DNA of 12,986 nt from Chloroflexota bacterium (GCA_016210295.1 JACQUM010000013.1:1-12986), one strand, 5' to 3'; positions 5,903 through 12,359 are shown, counted from the first letter of the stretch. The notes: generated from the sequence alone by a model not told the origin. Made by a program: numbers and translations.

Positions 5903-6592
5903 TCACAGAGCCCCGCCCTCCTTCTCCAGGACGGCAGGGTGACGCAGGTAAAGGGGCGCCAGGGTCACGGGATCGTCCGACTGACCGTGCGAGAGCCGCA
6001 TCCAGCCCAGGTAGCCGATGTAGCCGGCCCGGCGCAGCCGGGCGGGGCCGGCGGGGAAGACCGCCTGATCCCTCAGCCTCTCGCGGATGTACGCCTCCGC
6101 GACCGGCGGCATCTCGCCACAGAAGACGCTGTGCTGCTCGACCTTCTGGCAAAGGCGCTCCGTGGAGAGAATCTGTTCCTCCTCCAGCTTACTCCACGCG
6201 GAGCCGGCGTCCTGGAAGAGAGCGGCGGCCAGCTCGCCCCGTCCGGCGTCGAGGACTGCCCAGATGGGGAGACCGCTCCAGGCGTAGGGGATCGCCTCCG
6301 CCTCCAGAGTGCTGACTCCAACGATGGGAAGGCCAAGGCCAGCCGCCAATCCTTTGGCGGCGCTCATCCCCACGCGGATCCCTGTGAAACTCCCGGGGCC
6401 GCGCGCCACGACAACTCCCCTGAGTTCTGAGAGCGGGCCCTTCCCCTGGCCGAGCACCTGCTCGATGGCGCCGAACAGCTCGACTGTATGGTTTCTCCCC
6501 GCCACCCAGGTCAGCTCCGAGCGGATGGCGCCGTCCTCCGCAAGGAGGGCTACCCCCGCCGTGGAGGTCGAGGTGTCAATGGCTAGGTACAC
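5903..6592 (-). CDS. tsaB: tRNA N6-threonylcarbamoyladenosine biosynthesis protein TsaB
   Basis: 229-residue non-catalytic partner of TsaD in making the t6A37 modification of ANN-decoding tRNAs. It has the ASKHA fold: MYLAIDTSTS at 1-10, RNHTVEL at 33-39, ARGPGSFTGIRVGMSAAKGL at 63-82 and the family's late PLYLRHP (213-219). The GTG start at 6592 has AAGGAG five bases upstream. TsaD and TsaC are not in the window. The gene follows thiL-tsaE on the same strand but is split from tsaE by 252 bases holding repeat R3, so it may have its own transcription start, although no strong promoter was seen. Confidence 0.93.
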   Translation of the reverse strand: MYLAIDTSTSTAGVALLAEDGAIRSELTWVAGRNHTVELFGAIEQVLGQGKGPLSELRGVVVARGPGSFTGIRVGMSAAKGLAAGLGLPIVGVSTLEAEAIPYAWSGLPIWAVLDAGRGELAAALFQDAGSAWSKLEEEQILSTERLCQKVEQHSVFCGEMPPVAEAYIRERLRDQAVFPAGPARLRRAGYIGYLGWMRLSHGQSDDPVTLAPLYLRHPAVLEKEGGAL

Positions 6593-6676
6593 GATGACTC
6601 CTTGGCATCAAGAAACAGTGCTTTTGTGTCCCTCTGACAGCTTTGCCATAAACCCGTTCTTTGAAGAACTGTTTTG

Positions 6677-6820
6677 ACCATCCCCCTGGCCCCCTTCCCT
6701 TCGGCAAGCTCAGGGCAGGCCCTGGAAGGAAGGGGGAAGGGAAATAGAAAATCTGGGGACACCCCCATCCGCCTGCGGCGGACCGTCAGCGTCCCGACTT
6801 GTCGGGATTCTGGACTCACC
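6677..6820. repeat. Intergenic hairpin repeat (copy R3)
   Basis: It lies between the tsaE stop and the tsaB start and includes the CTTCGGCAAGCTCAGG motif (6699-6714), the core GGGGACACCCCC (6755-6766), a TCCCGA-CTTG-TCGGGA hairpin (6792-6807) and CTGGACTCACC (6810-6820). It combines parts seen separately in R0, R1 and R2. Confidence 0.7.
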
Positions 6821-6844
6821 CAATTTCTCTTCCCCGTCTCCCGC

Positions 6845-7321
6845 TCACCGTCCGGTCTCCCGGAGCTCAGCGACGAGCCTCTCGTAGCGGGTGCCGTGGG
6901 GCTCCAGCGTGATCTCGCGCTGGTCTTCCGAGATGCGCCGCAGGCGGACGATCATCCGCTCGGGTGGGAGGGCGCTCATGCCTCGCTCCGCCCATTCGAT
7001 GGCGCAGACGCCTGGGCCTTGCACGTAGTCCTCCAGACCGAGGTCCCAGGCCTCCGCTCCTCCTTCGATCCGATAGAAGTCGATGTGGTAGAGAGGCACA
7101 CGTCCCTGGTACTCGTTCACGAGGACGAAGGAGGGGCTTTTGGTGTACTCCTTGACGCCGAGACCTCTCGCCAGCCCTTGAACGAAGGTGGTCTTGCCCG
7201 TGCCCAAGTCGCCCAGAAGGAGGATGACCTCTCCTCCTCTCAAGAGGGCGCCCAGGCGAGACCCTAGCTCCTGGGTCTCCTCCGGGCTCCGCGTGGTGAG
7301 CCGAAGGGAGAGCGCGGGCAT
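6845..7321 (-). CDS. tsaE: tRNA t6A biosynthesis ATPase TsaE
   Basis: 158-residue P-loop ATPase that drives turnover of the TsaB-TsaD complex in t6A synthesis. Walker A GDLGTGKTT is at 37-45. SPSFVLVNEY (62-71, often SPTFTLVNEY) and LYHIDFYRI (78-86) follow, then IEWAER at 108-113, the family's signature. The start is the ATG at 7321, which shares its A with the thiL TGA stop (TGATG), so translation is coupled. A longer in-frame ORF to 7450 is an artefact overlapping thiL. The only clear transcription start for it is the thiL promoter. Confidence 0.95.
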   Translation of the reverse strand: MPALSLRLTTRSPEETQELGSRLGALLRGGEVILLLGDLGTGKTTFVQGLARGLGVKEYTKSPSFVLVNEYQGRVPLYHIDFYRIEGGAEAWDLGLEDYVQGPGVCAIEWAERGMSALPPERMIVRLRRISEDQREITLEPHGTRYERLVAELRETGR

Positions 7322-8334
7322 CAGAAGTGGCGCCATCCGAGGCGCTCGGGAAGAGGAAGGATGCCGTGAGCGTCCCGCAGGGTGACCCGCCGCAGGCGGG
7401 CCGTCGGCCCTCCGGACACCTCTCCGACGATGGTGACGGCCACGGGGCACCGCTTCCTCACTCGCTCCACCGTTTCAAAAGGCGCGGCGAAGAGGAGCTC
7501 GTAGTCCTCGCCGCCCGTCAGGGCGAGATGCGTCGCTTCCTTGGGGAAGAGGTGGAGAAGGGCAGGGGAGAGAGGGAGGAGGTCGGCGCGGACCGTGGCG
7601 GAGACGCTGCTGGCCCGGCAGAGGTGGCCGAGGTCGGCGAGCAGGCCGTCGCTCACGTCTATGGCAGCGCGCACTCCCTCCTCCGCAAGGACCTGACCTG
7701 CGTCTATTCGGAGCGGGGGCCGTCGTTGAGCGTGGACGAGGGCGGCACCTTCCGCCCCTTCGACGGGCTGACTGCCACGGGAAAGGAGACGAAGGCCCCC
7801 GGCGGCGTCACCCAGGGCGCCAGTGACCGCCAGGAGGTCGCCGGGCCGCGCTCCTGAGCGGAGGAGCGCTCGCGGAGAGCCGTCCTCTCTGGCGTCTACC
7901 GTTCCTGTGAGCGAGACGCTGATCATGATGACAAGCGCCACCCCCGTGTCGCCGCCAACGATGGCGACGCCAGAGGCCAGCGCAGCCTCCGCCAGGCCTT
8001 GATACAAAGCGTCGACCCAGGCCACCTCCGTGTCGGCGGGCATACTCAAGGCCACCAGGGCAGCCTGGGGGCGTCCTCCCATGGCGGCGATGTCGCTCAG
8101 ATTCACTGCCAAGGCCTTCCATCCCAGATCGGCCGGCGAAACCGTTGCGCGAGAGAAGTGGACTCCCTCGATCTGGTCGTCCGTGGTGAGGAGCTGGTAG
8201 CCGGCCTCCACGCGCAGAAGAGCGGTATCGTCGCCGATGCCGACGAGGACATCCTGTCGAGGAGGGAGGGCCCGGGAGAGGAAGCCTTCCAGGCGACGGA
8301 TGAGGGGATGCTCTCCTATCCCGCTGATCTTCAT
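7321..8334 (-). CDS. thiL: Thiamine-monophosphate kinase
   Basis: 337-residue cytoplasmic enzyme that phosphorylates thiamine monophosphate to the active cofactor thiamine diphosphate (AIR-synthase/PurM-like superfamily). The motifs in order are VGIGDDTALL (31-40), TTDDQIEGVHF (50-60), AVNLSDIAAMGG (76-87), VGGDT (126-130), DVSDGLLADLGHL (226-238) and TGGEDYELLF (273-282). ATG 8334 is preferred over an ORF extension to 8430, because a perfect TATAAT lies 7 nt upstream and there is no RBS, so a leaderless mRNA is expected. It overlaps tsaE by one base. No other thiamine gene is nearby; the link with tsaE is positional. Confidence 0.94.
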   Translation of the reverse strand: MKISGIGEHPLIRRLEGFLSRALPPRQDVLVGIGDDTALLRVEAGYQLLTTDDQIEGVHFSRATVSPADLGWKALAVNLSDIAAMGGRPQAALVALSMPADTEVAWVDALYQGLAEAALASGVAIVGGDTGVALVIMISVSLTGTVDAREDGSPRALLRSGARPGDLLAVTGALGDAAGGLRLLSRGSQPVEGAEGAALVHAQRRPPLRIDAGQVLAEEGVRAAIDVSDGLLADLGHLCRASSVSATVRADLLPLSPALLHLFPKEATHLALTGGEDYELLFAAPFETVERVRKRCPVAVTIVGEVSGGPTARLRRVTLRDAHGILPLPERLGWRHF

Positions 8335-8341
8335 CGGCGTT

Positions 8342-8371
8342 ATTATAGACGGACGAGCGGCAGCGCCACAA
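8342..8371 (-). promoter_or_regulatory. Putative thiL promoter with consensus -10, leaderless
   Basis: On the minus strand a perfect TATAAT (8347-8342) lies 18 nt downstream of TTGTGG (8371-8366, weak -35). Only 7 nt separate the -10 from ATG 8334, so transcription would start at or within a base of the start codon. The plus strand of the same bases reads TATTAT (8341-8346) and could serve the divergent phosphoesterase gene. Confidence 0.6.
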
Positions 8372-8400
8372 CGCAGCGCTCCGCTTGACACGGGAGAAAC

Positions 8401-9132
8401 GTGCGCAGCGCCATCCTGGCCGACATCCACAGCAACATCGTGGCTCTGGAGGCCGTCCTTTCTTTCCTAGAGAGGCACGGGGGCTTCGATCGGCTCTGGG
8501 TCCTAGGCGACACGGTCGGCTACGGCCCCCGCCCGAAGGAGTGCATCGACCTTCTCCGCGAGCACGACCACCTGGCCGTCGCGGGGAACCACGACCTGGG
8601 CGCTATTGGCCGGACGTCCCTGGCCGTCTTCAACGCGGAGGCGGCCCTCTGCTGCCGGTGGAGCGGAACCCAACTGGAGGAGAGACACCGCGCCTACCTG
8701 GCGGGCCTTCCTCTGGTGGCCACGGAGGGGGACTTCACGCTCGTCCACGGAAGCCTCCGAGACCCTATCTGGGAGTACCTGGTCCACGAAGAGGCGGCCA
8801 ACGCCAGTTTCCAGCGCCTCTCCACCCGCTACCTTCTGGTCGGCCATTCCCATCTGCCCCTCCACTATCGCGAGACAGAGGGCGGCGTCTCCCTGGACTC
8901 TCCAGGGCCGGAGAACCCCTTCACCCTGGGAGAGGAGCGGGCCATCCTGAATCCCGGCAGCGTCGGACAGCCGCGGGACGGAGACCCCCGGGCCGCCTGC
9001 GCCCTGTACGACACGGAGAAAGGAACCTTCCGCTCCTACCGGGTAGAGTACGACACCTACTCCGTGCAGCAGGAGATGCAGCGCCTCGGCCTGCCGGAGC
9101 GGATGGGCGTGCGGCTCAACTTCGGCTGGTAG
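8401..9132 (+). CDS. Calcineurin-like metallophosphoesterase family protein
   Basis: 243-residue protein with the full metallophosphoesterase metal-site set: D8-x-H10 (LADIHSN), D37 (LGDTVGYGP), N63-H64 (GNHD), H116 (VHGS) and H149-x-H151 (GHSHLP). The ending LNPGSVGQPRDGDPRAA (183-199) is typical of the YfcE/PrpE-like branch, which acts on phosphodiesters or nucleotides; the substrate is unknown. The start is GTG at 8401 with GGGAG about four bases upstream. It is divergent from thiL across only 66 bases and is followed after 11 bases by an alpha/beta hydrolase gene, so the two are probably co-transcribed. Confidence 0.9.
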   Translation: MRSAILADIHSNIVALEAVLSFLERHGGFDRLWVLGDTVGYGPRPKECIDLLREHDHLAVAGNHDLGAIGRTSLAVFNAEAALCCRWSGTQLEERHRAYLAGLPLVATEGDFTLVHGSLRDPIWEYLVHEEAANASFQRLSTRYLLVGHSHLPLHYRETEGGVSLDSPGPENPFTLGEERAILNPGSVGQPRDGDPRAACALYDTEKGTFRSYRVEYDTYSVQQEMQRLGLPERMGVRLNFGW

Positions 9133-9143
9133 CGAACAGGGGC

Positions 9144-9809
9144 ATGCCTGCGGTCCGTCAAACTCGCATCGGGTTCTCCTCCAAAGGAGCGGACCTGGAG
9201 GGAATCCTCTCTCTGCCCTCGGAGATGGGAGGGCTCCTGCCTGCCGTCGTTGCCTGCCCACCGGACCCGCAGTTGGGAGGCACCATGGAGAGCACGGTCA
9301 TCTCCAGCGTCTGCCTTGGCCTCAACGGGAGCGGCGTTGCCGTCCTTCGCTTCAACTTCCGAGGGGTGGGAGGCAGCACCGGCAGCCACACCCTGGGGGC
9401 AGGGGAGCTGGAGGACGCACGCAGCGCCTACAGAGTGCTGCGCGAATGGCCGGGCGTAGATAAGAAGCGCATAGGTTTGCTCGGGTACTCCTTTGGGGCA
9501 GGCATCGCCGTCCGCGTGGGGAAGCGAGAGAAGGAGGTGGCCGCCGTCGCCGCCATCTCGCCACCCCTCAAGATGCCCCCCGTCGGGCTCCAGATAGCCA
9601 AGGGGCTGGCCCCGTACCCACACCCTCTGCTTCTCATCATCGGAGCGCGGGACGGGCTCACCTCGCCCAAGGAACTGGAGGAGTGGGCGAAGGGCCTGGG
9701 CTCCACTGTCCGGACGGAGACCGTGCCGGAGGCGGACCGGGCGTGGCACGGGCAGGAGGAGGCGCTGGCGGCTCGCGTCGTAGCCTTCTTCCTGGCGGCA
9801 TTCCGGTAA
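9144..9809 (+). CDS. Alpha/beta hydrolase (COG2945-like)
   Basis: 221-residue predicted cytoplasmic hydrolase with no signal peptide. CPPDPQLGGTMES (38-50) corresponds to the HPHPxxGGTM oxyanion-side motif of this group. LRFNFRGVGGSTG is at 68-80 and the nucleophile elbow is G114-Y-S116-F-G118. D170 in GARDGLTSP is the likely acid. The usual late AD-H motif reads ADRAWHG (197-203), so H202 is the only nearby histidine and is shifted. ATG 9144 follows AGGGG closely; the long ORF reaching back to 8385 in this frame is a shadow of the phosphoesterase gene. Its substrate is unknown. Confidence 0.85.
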   Translation: MPAVRQTRIGFSSKGADLEGILSLPSEMGGLLPAVVACPPDPQLGGTMESTVISSVCLGLNGSGVAVLRFNFRGVGGSTGSHTLGAGELEDARSAYRVLREWPGVDKKRIGLLGYSFGAGIAVRVGKREKEVAAVAAISPPLKMPPVGLQIAKGLAPYPHPLLLIIGARDGLTSPKELEEWAKGLGSTVRTETVPEADRAWHGQEEALAARVVAFFLAAFR

Positions 9810-9823
9810 ATCCAACCACACGG

Positions 9824-9870
9824 CGAAGGCCCTCATCCTCCTTCGGCAAGCTTAGGGGAAGGGCAGCCTG
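9824..9870. repeat. Partial repeat fragment
   Basis: This short stretch after the hydrolase gene contains CCTTCGGCAAGCTTAGGGGAAGG, closely matching the CTTCGGCAAGCTCAGG motif of R3 and CTCGACAAGCTCAGG of R0. The G/C core is absent, so this looks like a remnant. Confidence 0.5.
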
Positions 9871-9876
9871 ACCCCC

Positions 9877-9905
9877 TTGACGACCGGAGAGCTCGTTCCT
9901 ATGCT
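9877..9905 (+). promoter_or_regulatory. Putative promoter of the GYD-domain gene
   Basis: TTGACG (9877-9882) and TATGCT (9900-9905) are separated by 17 nt. The start is expected near 9912, giving a leader of about 43 nt. The leader can form a small hairpin (9913-9918 with 9926-9931) before the strong GAGGAGGGGG RBS. Confidence 0.5.
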
Positions 9906-9954
9906 GTTATGCCCCAAGGAAGCGTCTTGGGAGAAACCTTCCGAGGAGGGGGAC

Positions 9955-10269
9955 ATGGCCACCTACGTGTTGCTCAGCACCCTGACCGATGAGGGGCGGA
10001 GGACGGTGAAGGAGCGGCCCGAACGTATCCAGGAGGTGAACAAGGAGATCGAGGCCTGGGGAGCGAAGGTTGTCGCCCAGTACGCCGTCCTGGGGCCCTA
10101 CGACTTCGTGAACATTGTGGAGGCGCCTGATAACGAGACCATCGCCAAGGTCTCCGTGGAGCTCGGCAGCCGGGGCACCGTCCAGATCATGAGCCTCCCT
10201 GCCATCACCATTGAGACGTTTGCCAAGAAGATCAAGGGCTCCAGCGCGTCGAGGCCCAGGGCCCGCTAG
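9955..10269 (+). CDS. GYD domain-containing protein
   Basis: 104-residue protein covering one GYD domain (ferredoxin-like, dimeric alpha-beta-barrel type fold). The naming motif appears as LGPYDFVNIVEAPDNETIA (46-64), followed by the typical GTVQIMSLPAIT segment (74-85) and a short basic tail. ATG 9955 is preceded by a strong GAGGAGGGGG. An in-frame TTG at 9877 would add 26 residues, but it lies inside the -35 box and lacks family similarity. The biochemical role of GYD proteins is not established. It seems monocistronic, with its own promoter upstream and a MITE-like element beginning one base after its stop. Confidence 0.88.
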   Translation: MATYVLLSTLTDEGRRTVKERPERIQEVNKEIEAWGAKVVAQYAVLGPYDFVNIVEAPDNETIAKVSVELGSRGTVQIMSLPAITIETFAKKIKGSSASRPRAR

Positions 10270-10270
10270 C

Positions 10271-10411
10271 AGGATGCTGAAATTCACCCCCAAACCCCCT
10301 CAAGGGGGTTCAAGGTAGCCCTTCGGGCTATTATCTACGGAAGGGGGATACCCCCTTTCACCCCTGGCAATCCCGAGTCTTCGGGACTGCACTCCCCTTT
10401 TTCAGCATCCT
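10271..10411. mobile_element. MITE-like element with 12-bp terminal inverted repeats (R4)
   Basis: AGGATGCTGAAA (10271-10282) and TTTCAGCATCCT (10400-10411) are perfect inverted repeats bounding 141 bp with no ORF of note. Inside are the hairpins AACCCCCT/AGGGGGTT (10293-10300, 10303-10310) and TAGCCC-TTC-GGGCTA (10316-10330), the GGGGGATACCCCC core (10343-10355) and a TCCCGA-N4-TCGGGA hairpin (10371-10386). The last two link it to the other repeats. It starts one base after the GYD stop codon, in a convergent gene junction. TA occurs near both ends (10267-10268 and 10412-10413), but the left copy is two bases off the repeat edge, so a target duplication is uncertain. A T5 run lies at 10398-10402. 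Confidence 0.65.
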
Positions 10412-10450
10412 TAGGGAACCGGTACGGGACTCCAGGCTGGCTGGTTGGGC

Positions 10451-11494
10451 CTACCGCCCCGTCCAGCCAGCTTCGATTTCCCGCACGTAGTCAATATGCT
10501 CCTCCAGCCGCCCCGGCTTGAAGCCGAATATCCGCTGCACCGCGTCCACATCCGTGTAGTTGTCCACCTCGAGCTGCTTCAGCTCGTCGGGGGTGGCCGG
10601 GGGGTTCTTCATGGCGAGGCCGGTGAAGACGACGCCTGGGAGGAAGAGGGAGCGCAGCACCGGCACAAGGACGCGGCGCTGGCCGCGGACGCGAAGCACC
10701 AGCTTGTAAATCTCGGCCAGAGACCAGTGCTCCGGCCCTCCGATCTCATAAGACTGGCCCACGTGGCGGTTGTCCTTGAGGCAGAGCATGATGAGGGTGA
10801 CCAGGTCCTCGACCCATAGCGGCTGGAACAGCGCCCTTCCCCCGTCGGGGAGGGGGAGCACGCCCGGGGCCATGTTGATGGTCTGAACGACGTTGTCGAG
10901 GAAGCTGGGGCTGTCGCCGTAGATGAAGGACGGCTTCAGCACCGTGTGGTCGAGGCCGCCATGCAGGACGGCCTGCTCGCCCAGCCACTTGGAGTAGATG
11001 TAGCGGTACCGGGGGGCGTTGACCGTGCCCAGGGCGCTGAGGTGGACGAGGCGCCGCAGCCCTGCCCGCTGCATGGCCTTGACGACGTTTTCAGTCCCCT
11101 CGACGTTGACCGACTGGAAGGTCCGCCTCTGAGTCTCCCGCAGGATGGCCACGGTATGGACCACTGCCTGCGTCCCTTTCATGGCCTCAGCCAGGCGAGC
11201 GGGGTCGTCGCGAACGTCTCCCGCCACCGTTTCGACCACCTCCCGGAGAGTCCGCAGAGCATCGTCGGGGGGAAGAGGGCGTTTCGGGCCTGCCCCAGGC
11301 CCCGCCGGATCGGGGATGAGGCCCACCGGGGAGGCCGACATAGCCTCGCGAAGAGCTCGCGATGAAGGGGCGACTTCAGACCAGAAGCGGCCGGGGTCTC
11401 GAGATAGGAGACGGACCCGTTGGCCCTCCACGAGGGCGAGGCGCAGGACGATGCGCCGCCCAATGAATCCCGTCCCGCCGGTGACCAGGATCAT
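10451..11494 (-). CDS. NDUFA9-like atypical SDR (NAD(P)-binding epimerase family)
   Basis: 347-residue Rossmann-fold protein of the complex I NDUFA9/YbjT-like group of atypical short-chain dehydrogenases. The cofactor motif is TGGTGFIG (5-12, GxxGxxG), followed by LLSRDPGR (29-36), AGDVRD (91-96) and Y165-x-x-x-K169 (YIYSK). PSFIYG (188-193) and FQPLWVEDL (223-231) are typical of the family. Residues about 41-88, between the second and third strands, form a P/G/A-rich stretch longer than usual. ATG 11494 has GGAG five bases upstream; the ORF extension to 11833 runs antisense into bcp and is rejected. Similar free-standing bacterial proteins are annotated as NDUFA9-family proteins, but no complex I gene is here, so the role is unknown. 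Confidence 0.88.
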   Translation of the reverse strand: MILVTGGTGFIGRRIVLRLALVEGQRVRLLSRDPGRFWSEVAPSSRALREAMSASPVGLIPDPAGPGAGPKRPLPPDDALRTLREVVETVAGDVRDDPARLAEAMKGTQAVVHTVAILRETQRRTFQSVNVEGTENVVKAMQRAGLRRLVHLSALGTVNAPRYRYIYSKWLGEQAVLHGGLDHTVLKPSFIYGDSPSFLDNVVQTINMAPGVLPLPDGGRALFQPLWVEDLVTLIMLCLKDNRHVGQSYEIGGPEHWSLAEIYKLVLRVRGQRRVLVPVLRSLFLPGVVFTGLAMKNPPATPDELKQLEVDNYTDVDAVQRIFGFKPGRLEEHIDYVREIEAGWTGR

Positions 11495-11510
11495 TCGCCC
11501 TCCCCTGGCC

Positions 11511-11522
11511 AGTATATATAAT
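11511..11522. promoter_or_regulatory. Shared AT-rich -10 region of a divergent promoter
   Basis: AGTATATATAAT stands out in GC-rich DNA. The plus strand reads a perfect TATAAT (11517-11522), placing the bcp start near 11529 with a leader of about 47 nt. The minus strand reads TATACT (11516-11511) for the SDR gene. -35 boxes on both sides are weak (TTCGCC at 11494 for the plus strand). Confidence 0.45.
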
Positions 11523-11575
11523 GAGGGGGCTTCAAGAACCTCGCGTCTCCTGGCCCTCCCAGGAAAGGGGGTCTC

Positions 11576-12073
11576 ATGGCTGAGCCGCTTCCCGAAGGCG
11601 CCGCCGCTCCCGATTTCTCTCTCCCGAACTCCACGGGCGAGGCCGTCTCCCTCAAGCAGTTCCGGGGGGGATGGGTGGTCCTGTACTTCTACCCGAAGGA
11701 CGGCACCCCCGGCTGCACGAAGGAGGGATGCAGCTTTCGCGACACCCTTGCTGATCTCCAGGGAGCGGGGGCCACGGTGCTGGGCGTGAGCCGCGACAGC
11801 CCCGAGTCCCATCGCGCCTTTGCCGAGAGACACGGCTTCTCATTCGGCCTGTTGAGCGACGCCGACGCCGAGGTCTCCACCGCCTACGGCGTGTACGCCG
11901 AGCGCATCCTTTACGGGCGCAAGTCCACCGGGATCGCCCGGACGACCTTCCTTATCGACGGTGACGGACGAGTCCGCAAGGTGTGGCGACGGGTCAAACC
12001 CGAAGGACACGCCGAGGAGGTCCTGGCGGCCCTGAAGGCGGAGAAACGCCAGGCCGAATCTCCACGCTCCTGA
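11576..12073 (+). CDS. bcp: Thioredoxin-dependent peroxiredoxin, Bcp/PrxQ type
   Basis: 165-residue cytoplasmic peroxiredoxin reducing hydrogen peroxide and organic hydroperoxides. The active site is YPKDGTPGCTKEGCSFRD (39-56): peroxidatic C47 within P40-xxx-T44-xx-C47, and resolving C52 five residues on, as in E. coli Bcp, so it is an atypical 2-Cys enzyme. The supporting arginine is R122 in GIARTTFLID. The length is slightly over the usual 150-160 residues because of a charged C-terminal tail. ATG 11576 is preceded by a G-rich RBS (AGGAAAGGGGG). It is divergent from the NDUFA9-like gene across 81 bases that share an AT-rich -10. A long hairpin follows the stop. Confidence 0.96.
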   Translation: MAEPLPEGAAAPDFSLPNSTGEAVSLKQFRGGWVVLYFYPKDGTPGCTKEGCSFRDTLADLQGAGATVLGVSRDSPESHRAFAERHGFSFGLLSDADAEVSTAYGVYAERILYGRKSTGIARTTFLIDGDGRVRKVWRRVKPEGHAEEVLAALKAEKRQAESPRS

Positions 12074-12085
12074 TGGGGGAGGGGG

Positions 12086-12128
12086 ACGAGAAGGGCTCCT
12101 TGCTCTACGAGCAGGCTGCCCTTCTCGT
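12086..12128 (+). terminator. Long hairpin after bcp, possible terminator
   Basis: A perfect 11-bp stem, ACGAGAAGGGC (12086-12096) with GCCCTTCTCGT (12118-12128), encloses an inner CTTGCTC-TAC-GAGCAGG hairpin. It begins 12 bases after the bcp stop. No real T-run follows, so it may instead protect the mRNA 3' end or need Rho. Confidence 0.5.
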
Positions 12129-12158
12129 GTTGCACTTCTCCTTCGCGCTCCAAAGGAC

Positions 12159-12187
12159 TGGACGGCGCCGAAAACGACAGATATAAT
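12159..12187 (+). promoter_or_regulatory. Putative promoter with perfect -10 before the candidate RNA
   Basis: TGGACG (12159-12164, 4 of 6) and a perfect TATAAT (12182-12187) are separated by 17 nt. The predicted start, near 12194, coincides with the 5' arm of the outer stem of the candidate RNA. The next gene begins about 235 bases further on. Confidence 0.55.
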
Positions 12188-12190
12188 GCA

Positions 12191-12359
12191 GACGCTAATA
12201 GGGGGGACCGCTCTTCAGGGGGGGCTGACCTGTAGTGGACTACTGTCCTCGGCACCGCGTTTTCGCCTTCGTTTCGGGGGCTCTTACCCCCGAAACCATA
12301 GCCTGTCCCCATCCGAAAGGCCCGTTCCCCAGCGGCTACGACCTCTTCTCGGCGTTTTT
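12191..12359 (+). ncRNA. Candidate structured RNA (small RNA or long leader), unidentified
   Basis: This G/C-rich stretch lacks a credible ORF and can fold into a closed structure. The ends pair (12190-12195 with 12352-12357), continuing as 12200-12206 with 12343-12349 (several G-U pairs) and CCGCT/AGCGG (12208-12212 with 12331-12335). After an asymmetric loop, GGGGGGGCT (12218-12226) pairs with 12300-12309 with one bulge. Inside are a GAC..GTAG-TGGA-CTAC..GTC hairpin (12227-12247) and a perfect 10-bp hairpin (12271-12280 with 12287-12296). A T5 run (12355-12359) follows the closing stem, with no local hairpin before it. The layout (promoter, paired ends, wide bubble, T-run, about 165 nt) recalls 6S RNA. 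However, the branched interior differs, and I recognise no SRP, tmRNA, RNase P or known riboswitch motif. A leader regulating the SDR gene is the alternative. Confidence 0.4.

Noticed and set aside
7322..7450. N-terminal extension of TsaE
   Set aside because: It overlaps thiL out of frame and is R/P/H-rich. The TGATG stop-start overlap gives a natural start at 7321.
8385..8390. TTGACA before the phosphoesterase gene as a -35 box
   Set aside because: No acceptable -10 lies 16-18 nt downstream, and that position is already inside the coding region.
8385..9809. 474-codon plus-strand ORF that would fuse a new N-terminal domain to the hydrolase
   Set aside because: The part before 9144 is an out-of-frame reading of the metallophosphoesterase gene and is rich in R/P/G, typical of a shadow frame. 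Only the part from ATG 9144 is real.
11495..11833. N-terminal extension of the NDUFA9-like protein
   Set aside because: The extra 113 residues are antisense to bcp and precede the Rossmann motif, which normally sits at the N-terminus.
12191..12359. Firm identification of the structured stretch as 6S RNA
   Set aside because: Only the general layout fits. The interior is branched rather than a rod and I could not confirm conserved 6S bases, so it is left as an unidentified candidate.
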